From the IMG/VR virus record IMGVR_UViG_3300020421_000053, positions 1 to 41,136 of that record: a stretch of DNA of 41,136 bases. One strand, 5' to 3'. This document shows, piece after piece, positions 32,715-39,900 of the stretch (position 1 is the first letter of the stretch; each line of letters opens with the position of its first letter). This DNA comes from a virus. Below the pieces are notes generated by a model. That model saw only the letters and a program-made list of their open reading frames with translations. It was not told the origin of the DNA and did not search any database. Both the position numbers and the translations under genes were made by a program.

Positions 32715-33603
32715 AAAATTCAGACCAAAATGTGTACAGTTTGATAGACAAATGGCCTTTACATCAACCGGTTTTGTTGTACCTTGTTGTTGGATTGATA
32801 GTCCTGGTGGAAGAAAAGACGCAACGTTAAAACAATTCTATCAAAAAGATATGCATATTGACAACTTTGATTCAATAGATGATATAATAGATAGTCCTCT
32901 TTACAAAGATTGGTTTGATATGTTAGTAAATAAACCCGAACTAGCACCAAACTATTGTAAACATTTTTGTTCTACAACATCTTTAGATAAACACCCCACT
33001 AAAACTAGTCTATCAACCGAACAAGTGGACTTTGATAGAGTTATTGTTGCTAAATGGGGAGAAAAATATAATAGTTGGCATGTAAATAATCTTAAATTCA
33101 TGCTTGACAATTATTCAGGTATAAAGTATAATAACTTTGTTGTATTTGAAAAAGATACCTTTGGTAATATGTACAACAAATTAGAAATCTTTAATGACTA
33201 TAAAGATGGTACAAATCTATACTTAGATTTAGATATGGTAATTTATGATAAGTTGCCTAATTTAGTTAGAAAAGATTTTACTTTAATGTATGACTGGTGG
33301 CGAGAAGAACACCATACACCTCTAAACTCTTCTATGGTTTCTTGGACTGGCGATATATCTCATATCTATAAAAAGTTTGTAGATAACAAAGAGTATTATC
33401 TAAAGAAATATCCTACAAGTATTGATGAGTTTTATTATCACGAAATAGAATATAAGACTTTTGATAAAGTTTGTTATTCAATCAAAGAACATGAGTATGA
33501 CAAAGAACCTATGAAAGGTTTTGGTCTATGTACATTTGGTCAAATGCAACACTTATTAGAAGATGGTTGGTCTGGTTGGTGGTCTAAGTATCTAAACAGT
33601 TAA
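32707..33603 (+). CDS. SPASM-domain protein fused to a GT-A glycosyltransferase
   Basis: A 298-residue two-part protein. Residues 1-95 look like the C-terminal SPASM region of a radical SAM enzyme: RPKCVQFDRQMAFTSTGFVV, then PCCWID, the helix SIDDIIDSPLYKDWFDML and NYCKHFCS, with Cys9, Cys27, Cys28, Cys84 and Cys88 as Fe-S candidates. From about 108 it is a glycosyltransferase-like domain: RVIVAKWGEKYNSWHV, then NLYLDLDMVIYDKL (DxD at 174-176). The gene starts in a different frame from the radical SAM gene and overlaps it by 8 nt. The SPASM domain would act in trans or as a complex. It is the last plus-strand gene and overlaps the convergent minus-strand gene by 20 nt. Confidence 0.75.
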   Translation: MTKKFRPKCVQFDRQMAFTSTGFVVPCCWIDSPGGRKDATLKQFYQKDMHIDNFDSIDDIIDSPLYKDWFDMLVNKPELAPNYCKHFCSTTSLDKHPTKTSLSTEQVDFDRVIVAKWGEKYNSWHVNNLKFMLDNYSGIKYNNFVVFEKDTFGNMYNKLEIFNDYKDGTNLYLDLDMVIYDKLPNLVRKDFTLMYDWWREEHHTPLNSSMVSWTGDISHIYKKFVDNKEYYLKKYPTSIDEFYYHEIEYKTFDKVCYSIKEHEYDKEPMKGFGLCTFGQMQHLLEDGWSGWWSKYLNS

Positions 33604-34075
33604 TGGCGGCTTGAATTGCCTCAATCTTTGTTTTAGATTTTCTAATTGCTGTCTTCTGTTCCATATTATCGGAATCTCTAACATCATCAATTTCAAATAA
33701 GGCAAGTTTCAATGCAAACAAATGGTCTGCATTTCCTTTATCTTCAAATATAGATTTAACTAGATACGGATAAAACTTTGTATCAATTTTGTTTTGGTCA
33801 AAGATAAGTCCTTCTTTCTTTGCAATATCAACAATCTGTGCCTCAAATTCAGCACGGTCATTTTTTATTTTTTGATAAGTAATCTCATGTAGTTTATCAA
33901 GGTCAATATACTCTATTAAGTTTTTATAGTCTTCATTATCCTCGTTAAAAGGAATAATCATTGCATTTACTTCCTTTTTATCAGGTGTAGAAGTTAAAAC
34001 TTCAATGTTCTTTCTCTCATTGTCAATAAAGTATGCTGTAATAAGATTTGTTGATAATACTTCTTTAGTTAACAT
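33584..34075 (-). CDS. conserved phage protein, unknown function
   Basis: A 163-residue, charged, soluble protein. The N-terminal half is a small alpha/beta unit (ITAYFIDNERKNIEVLTS, then NAMIIPFNEDNEDYKNL). The C-terminal half is helical (EITYQKIKNDRAEFEAQIVD and ADHLFALKLALFEIDDV). No catalytic motif is recognised; small proteins of this kind recur in marine T4-like phages. It overlaps the epimerase gene by 11 nt and ends 20 nt inside the convergent plus-strand cassette. Confidence 0.7.
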   Translation of the reverse strand: MLTKEVLSTNLITAYFIDNERKNIEVLTSTPDKKEVNAMIIPFNEDNEDYKNLIEYIDLDKLHEITYQKIKNDRAEFEAQIVDIAKKEGLIFDQNKIDTKFYPYLVKSIFEDKGNADHLFALKLALFEIDDVRDSDNMEQKTAIRKSKTKIEAIQAAINCLDT

Positions 34076-34799
34076 TTCTATGTTCCTCTATATAATCATA
34101 TATGTTTGTTTTTGCTTCCCAGCCATAAGATTGTAATACGTCTGTATTGGCAAGATTATCTTCACGTTCATGTTCGTCACCTATAACTGGTGTATATTCT
34201 ATTTGAAATCTACTAACAATTTCAGAAAGTAAATTAGTTTGTCCTGTACCTACATCAATAACACCTCTTAAATCGGTGTCCATAACTGTAGTAATAGCGT
34301 CTAATACATCTTCAACATGAATAAAATCTCTACTGTGATTTGTATTAAGATATTCTATATTGTTATTTAATATTTTAGGTATTAACATAGTTTCTGGCGC
34401 ACCTCTACCATAAACTGTAGTAAATCTTAAACCTAAACTATCATAAGGTTCTGCTATTTGTTCTAATGAAAATTTACTCATTGCATATGGATTTCTCCAT
34501 GGTTCTGCAGCTGTACTAGAACTAGCGTAAATGATTTTTGTATCTTTAAAGTTTTCAAACAATCTTTGACTAACAATACAGTTTTGTTTCCAGTATTCAG
34601 TAGGATTATCTAAACTTTTTCTAACACCAGATAAACCTGCTAAATGTATTACTAAATCTACATGATAGTTTAATGGACAATCCATTAAATCATTACCAGA
34701 TTTAACATCTATTCCTGTTATGTTGTGATTGAGTTTTTTTAAATGTGAATGTAGGTGTGTACCTATGAAGCCATCACTGCCTGTTAATAATATATTCAT
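34065..34799 (-). CDS. NAD-dependent nucleotide-sugar epimerase/dehydratase
   Basis: A 244-residue extended short-chain dehydrogenase. TGSDGFIG (6-13) is the NAD-binding Gly motif. The active site has YASSS (91-95) with the catalytic Ser, and Tyr105-x-x-x-Lys109 in NPYAMSKFSLEQIAEPY. LRFTTVYGRG and RDFIHVEDVLDAI are sugar-nucleotide epimerase motifs. Length is short for GalE-like enzymes (300-340), mainly in the substrate domain. It probably converts a nucleotide sugar for the glycosyltransferases in the plus-strand cassette, although it is on the opposite strand with its own late promoter. Confidence 0.9.
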   Translation of the reverse strand: MNILLTGSDGFIGTHLHSHLKKLNHNITGIDVKSGNDLMDCPLNYHVDLVIHLAGLSGVRKSLDNPTEYWKQNCIVSQRLFENFKDTKIIYASSSTAAEPWRNPYAMSKFSLEQIAEPYDSLGLRFTTVYGRGAPETMLIPKILNNNIEYLNTNHSRDFIHVEDVLDAITTVMDTDLRGVIDVGTGQTNLLSEIVSRFQIEYTPVIGDEHEREDNLANTDVLQSYGWEAKTNIYDYIEEHRNVN

Positions 34800-34814
34800 A
34801 ATTTTCCATAATGT

Positions 34815-35768
34815 TTAACTTACTACTAATCGTAAGTAATAAGTATTTATAGTCGTAGGAGTACCGTTCGGAAACTCCTGTGCTCTGTAGTCATTTGTAT
34901 TCACGTATCTTGTTTGATAGTTACCAGAACCATTTAGTCTAGTATCTGCCATACCTGTTCCTTTTGTATAGTTAGATGTATTTGTACCTAAACTATATGT
35001 GATTTTTTTACCAGCAATATTAGTTACACTAATATTCATTAATTGTTTTGCCATTGCACCAAAGGTAGCAGTTGTAAATTCTTGTATATGTCCTGCACCT
35101 GTAATAAACATAGGTGGTGTATATGTTGGACTTGCCATTATATTTCTATGTAAATAATAATTTGAAATTGTACTAGGTTGGTCTAAAGCTTCAGGTATAG
35201 AACCTGCTGAATAAGCACCAAGATTTGCTCTCGTATCTACAAAACAAGGTGTAGCAGAAACAACTTCTTGTTCAGAGTTTGCGGCTGTTGAAGAAGATGA
35301 TAAAAAATAAGTACCTGCTTGAGTAACAGAATTGGTTGAAGAAGCTATTTCTGAAATAACTGGATTGACAAAAGTATCTCTCATGTCATCAACTGTCATT
35401 GCTTTAATGTCACCACCATCTTGATAAACAGGATATAAAATACCTGTATCTGTATCTAATGTTTCTGTACTAGGAATTATTTGTTGAAGATGATTATAGT
35501 TTACTGTAACAACAGAAGGCTCTGCCGTTGTTCCTTCACTTGGTGTTGAACTTACGTTTGTTGAATATGAACCTGCTTGAAGTCTTGTATCTGAAATGGT
35601 ACCTATAGTACCATTATTAGCATTTACAGCTAATTGAATAATACTTTTACTATTTGTTCCACCTACTTGAAATTGATATCTGAAAACATTTTTTATCTGG
35701 TCAACCATAACAGTTGACATTTCCTGCAAGTCGCCGGAATTATTGTAAAGTGGTGTTCTTACTGCCAT
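34815..35768 (-). CDS. virion/tail structural protein
   Basis: A 317-residue Thr/Ser/Asn-rich, Cys-poor protein. The start MAVRTPLYNNSGDLQEMST, then MVDQIKNVFRYQF, and a later repeat of the same idea, LYPVYQDGGDIKAMTVDDMR followed by DTF, suggest two related modules of 'Y-x-x-x-G-D-i-x-x-M-x-x-d-x-x' type. The C-terminal half is beta-rich (SLGTNTSNYTKGTGMAD). No enzymatic motif is seen. It stands in a row of structural genes and is probably a baseplate or fibre component of marine T4-like phages. It starts 18 nt after the preceding gene. Confidence 0.7.
   Translation of the reverse strand: MAVRTPLYNNSGDLQEMSTVMVDQIKNVFRYQFQVGGTNSKSIIQLAVNANNGTIGTISDTRLQAGSYSTNVSSTPSEGTTAEPSVVTVNYNHLQQIIPSTETLDTDTGILYPVYQDGGDIKAMTVDDMRDTFVNPVISEIASSTNSVTQAGTYFLSSSSTAANSEQEVVSATPCFVDTRANLGAYSAGSIPEALDQPSTISNYYLHRNIMASPTYTPPMFITGAGHIQEFTTATFGAMAKQLMNISVTNIAGKKITYSLGTNTSNYTKGTGMADTRLNGSGNYQTRYVNTNDYRAQEFPNGTPTTINTYYLRLVVS
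34844..34851 (-). promoter_or_regulatory. T4-type late promoter for epimerase gene
   Basis: TATAAATA on the minus strand, inside the 3' end of the structural gene at 34815-35768 and 44 nt before the epimerase ATG. It would drive the epimerase and the 163-residue gene. Confidence 0.75.
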
Positions 35769-35786
35769 TATCTATCTCTTTATTCA

Positions 35787-36725
35787 TTAACTACCAGCGC
35801 CGTACAGTGTTTTAACTGCAACGCCAGCAGAGTTATATATTACTAATGTTTGTACGGATTTTAATTCAGAAGAACCGATAGCGTCATTAGCCATCATTGA
35901 TTCTGTCACTGCGTCTGTAGAACCTGTTGTAATAACTGTACCTGATTCATCAGGAATTGTAATTGTTCTATCTGCTGTCGGGTCTGTAACTGTAATTGTT
36001 GTTTCATTATCGTCAGGTGTAGAACCTTCAAAAATCATATTTGTTTGCAAGATTGGTGTAGCTGTAATTGCTAAGAAACCACTTGCTTGTGTAGAACGTA
36101 ATCTAGGAAAACCAGAAACTTCATCTATTTGTAATAGACCTGTTGATGTTTCTAATGATGTTGCTCTTAACGTGTCATCAACTACAACTCTAGTTGAGTC
36201 TGTAGAACGAATTTCGTTACCTGAAATCTGTACTGTACCAAAAGTTGATGTTCCACCAGTAGCAGTAAAACCAGAACCTGTAATTGTACCTGTTGTTTCT
36301 AAATTGTCGTCTGCAAACTGAATAGTACCGGTACTGTCTGTAATATCATTATTTGAAATTGTTATTGTACCAACACCTATAGAGTTAGTAACTGTTAAGT
36401 CGTTTGCAATAGTAACATCATTTGGTAAACCAAGTGTTAATGTATCTGTAGCACTTACAACTGCGTCAACTTCATTAGCAGAACCTAATACTCGTAATAC
36501 GTTACCACCACCAATAATCTGTCTGCTTGAACTAGAGTCTTCTATTGTCCAACCAGCAGTTGATGTTGCAATAGAAATCGTTTCGTTCATGGCGTCAATT
36601 AGATTAGTCGCACTAATAGCCGCAGATAAATTTGCTTTATCTCCGAAATCGTTAGCCGCCAAATCGTTAAATGTGGTTCTAAACGTTTCTAAAGTATCTG
36701 TTTGATTTATAACCTTAACTGCCAT
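35787..36725 (-). CDS. tail fibre-like structural protein with VITTG module
   Basis: A 312-residue protein. The N-terminal 45 residues (KVINQTDTLETFRTTFNDLA, then ANDFGDKANLSAAI) are a helical attachment head. A Thr/Ile/Ser-rich beta shaft follows (ITDSTGTIQFADDNLETT and so on). Near 228-272 is FEGSTPDDNETTITVTDPTA, then DRTITIPDESGTVITTG, also seen in the short fibre at 21768. It ends VAVKTLYGAGS. Its ATG shares a base with the stop of the small coiled-coil gene upstream. Probably part of the fibre or baseplate. Confidence 0.72.
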   Translation of the reverse strand: MAVKVINQTDTLETFRTTFNDLAANDFGDKANLSAAISATNLIDAMNETISIATSTAGWTIEDSSSSRQIIGGGNVLRVLGSANEVDAVVSATDTLTLGLPNDVTIANDLTVTNSIGVGTITISNNDITDSTGTIQFADDNLETTGTITGSGFTATGGTSTFGTVQISGNEIRSTDSTRVVVDDTLRATSLETSTGLLQIDEVSGFPRLRSTQASGFLAITATPILQTNMIFEGSTPDDNETTITVTDPTADRTITIPDESGTVITTGSTDAVTESMMANDAIGSSELKSVQTLVIYNSAGVAVKTLYGAGS

Positions 36726-36964
36726 TATTCGCCTTTATTTCCTATTGCTTTGTTTAAAAGATTTTTTATTTCAAATAATTCTTTCTTTAAAGTATTTATC
36801 TCTTTTACTGCATGTCTAATTTCATCACCAGTTGATTTTCTATTCTTACGTCTTTCCATATACTCTTGGAATGATACTGTATTAGTGTTAATGATAGCTT
36901 TATTATATGTATCTCTAACTAGTGTAGTATGACCTTCAACTTTTTTAAAAAGAACATCACTCAT
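36725..36964 (-). CDS. small coiled-coil protein
   Basis: A 79-residue basic/acidic protein. MSDVLFKKVEGHTTLVRDTY, then NKAIINTNTVSFQEYMERRK, and a C-terminal heptad-like helix (HAVKEINTLKKELFEIKNLLN). It overlaps both neighbours by a single base, so its translation is coupled to the large virion gene and to the fibre gene at 35787. A connector or chaperone role is possible; no family was recognised. Confidence 0.68.
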   Translation of the reverse strand: MSDVLFKKVEGHTTLVRDTYNKAIINTNTVSFQEYMERRKNRKSTGDEIRHAVKEINTLKKELFEIKNLLNKAIGNKGE

Positions 36965-39900
36965 TATACTGCCAATGCTATGCCTCTCATGTCTCTAATC
37001 TTAGGTACATAAGCAGAGTTTGTACTCTTCATAACAATCTTAATTTGGAAAGTTGTAAACTCACTTAAATTTTCAGCACTGTATTTGTACTCTTTATAAC
37101 TTTCGTCACTTTCAGAAGGAGTGATTAAAATATCTTCTTCGCCATTTACATTAAATGGTGTCCAACTTAATTCATTAATATCTCTTGATTCTTCAGCAGA
37201 CGAATTTCTATAGAACAATTGTACACTTGCAACACTTCTAACATTTTGAGTTAATCTAACTTCTAATGCTGTTGAAGGATTTTCTAATACAATCGGTCTA
37301 GTTAAGTAAACAGCCGCACTTGATGTACCAGACGAAGCTGTGTCATCAACAAAGTTTGGTGTATTGCCTGTTGTTGGACTATTAATTCTATTTTGTACTG
37401 TAATTGCACTACATCTTTGTAAATCAATAACTGGAGATAATTTTTCACTAGTTGTTGATAATACTGCATTTACAAACAATGATTTACTACCTGCCATTTC
37501 ATTTGTTTCATTGGCAGTAGAAGCGACTAGTTGTGGTGATGTAAAGTAAATATTATCATTCGCTGATACTGAAACTGAACTATTTGCAGCCGTTAAACTA
37601 AACTCTGTTTCACTACCATGAACTGAAGCACCTGTAGTTGGCCTCATGTTATAAGTTAATCCTGTTCCTGGAACAGTCATAGTTTGAATATTTAAATTCA
37701 AAGTATCATACAATCTATTTTGAGTTGCTGTGACATCTGCACCACCAACATCACCTGTTGCTGTTGCTGTACCAGTTGTTGTAATCTCGTAACTATCTAA
37801 AGTGATATTTGAAATTGAGTTGTATGTTCCGTTAATATCACTGTGAGCAATACCATTGTATGTACCTGTTGGCACACCAGCGATAGTCACATTGTTATTT
37901 GAACCATGCATACCGTGATTAGGATGTGAAACTCTAATTACACCTGAACTGTTTGTTGTTCTTAATGCATTATTTTTTAACGTTCTAGCCGGTAGTGTAT
38001 CGTTTACAACCGTTAGTGTTCCGTTTGTACCAGTTGTAAACGAACACCTTTTTAGTTTGAATTTCATATCTTCATTTTGTTCAGCAGTCCATGTTGAACC
38101 GTTTTGTGATTTGAATAATACACCGGCATAAGGTTGTGCCGAGATTGTTCTATCTGAACCTAATTGTGTTTCACCAATTCTTGATACGAAAGCATTGTAC
38201 TCGTTTGTATTTGCTAATACTACGAATGAATATTCTACATTTTCTTGTATGTAAATCGGACTAGGGAAGTTAAACGTTGTAGCAACTGAACTATCAGCAC
38301 TTGTGTTTACTGCACTAGGATTTAATGTTACTTCACCAAATGGTAAAATAGTAGTTGACGGATAACCATTCTTAACTTCTCTAATTTGAACAGTAACAGG
38401 AATGTTAGCGTCTTTAGATTGGAAATATAAATCTATTGAAGATAAGAAAACACCACCTGGGTCATCAATTAAGAATGTTTGTGCCAAAGGATCCCACCAA
38501 CCAACTTGTACGTTTGTTTCTCTTGTTGATGTTCTTGTAATCTGTCTATTTTCTGTAACACTTTCTCTAACAACTCTAGGCTCTCTTGTTGATACAATAC
38601 TCTCTTGTACTGTTTCTAATGTACCTCTTGCTGTATAGTCTGCTTCACCAGCAGTAGCAATGTCCGAGTTTCTATCGTTAGTAGATGAACTTGTTAATCT
38701 GAATACTCTTGTACCTGTTCGCCATCTTGGATTTGCGTCAACAGTTGGGTCAGGTATAGTAAATGTTCCGTTGATTGCGCCATTAGCGTCTGCAACAATA
38801 TTACCACCCAATGTTCCACCATCTGGTGTAACGTATGTTGATACATCAATATTATCAAAGTATGGATATAATCTTGTATTAGGTTTAAATCTTGTACCGT
38901 TGAATGTGATTGTTCTACTTCTTACAAATGGAACAAATGCAACGTTGATAATTTTATCACCTAATGATTCTCTAACAACTTGTGGAACAATTGTACTTCT
39001 AACACCTGTTCTAGTTTGATTAACTTGTTGTGTAGTTGTAATTTGTTGTCTTTGTAATACTCTTCGGCCTCTACCAAAAATGTTTGGTACACCAAATGCA
39101 TGTTCTCTTACTCTACCACCAATATTAGTAGTTTGTTCAGTAGGTCTTCCAGTCCACATATCTTGCCACTCGTTCCAAACTGTACCAACTTCAATTGATT
39201 GAAGATTTGGATTTCCTAAGTTTGCAACCATAGTGTCAAAGGCACCTTGTTCATTTATAACTAATTCTGGTGCTCTTTCTGTTTCTTTCCATTCGTCTCC
39301 TGGAGGAGATAATTCTATTGAACCAACCCATGTAAATACGTTGAATGGGTTTACGTTAATAAATTTACTAGCGTAAGGTTGGTCAACTAATGTTGATTCT
39401 GTGTATGGTAATGTAATACAGTCACCAGTTTTTTGGTAACCTGCAGCTGTTCTATCTGCACTTGTAATAACTGTACCATCTTCGTCTGATTCAATTAGTT
39501 GTACTGAATCTTCCTTAAACGTAGGTCTTACTTCACCTACTGCCATGTCCATAGAACATTTGTAATCTAAATTACTTACGTCACCAATACCATGACCAGT
39601 AAAGTTATCTACGATAAATCCATTTTTAAATCTATCAAAACCATCTGCGTCTTGTATTTGTAATTGTTGTGTCTGTGTTTCTAATAAAGAAAGTTGTGTG
39701 TAGTATTCAACTGTCTCAATACGTTTTTCTAATCTACCAATATCTCTCATAGTATAACGTTTGTTATCTACTGTTTTAATATCAATATCGTCTGTAGTTA
39801 GTGTATAAGCAGGAATGTACAATGTATATAAATGCATTGCACCGTCTAATTGTTTAGGCGATTGAGGTATTTCAGAAGAAGCACCCTCAATTACTTTAAA

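Noticed and set aside
32700-32716. Programmed frameshift joining the radical SAM and SPASM/glycosyltransferase genes
   Set aside because: The second frame is +1 relative to the first, and the A-run lies after the stop codon, so no classical -1 slippery site is present; a clear ATG overlap explains the arrangement.
36793-36800. GATAAATA on the minus strand upstream of the fibre-like gene at 35787
   Set aside because: Same weak match inside a coding gene; the downstream gene is already coupled to its neighbour by a one-base overlap.
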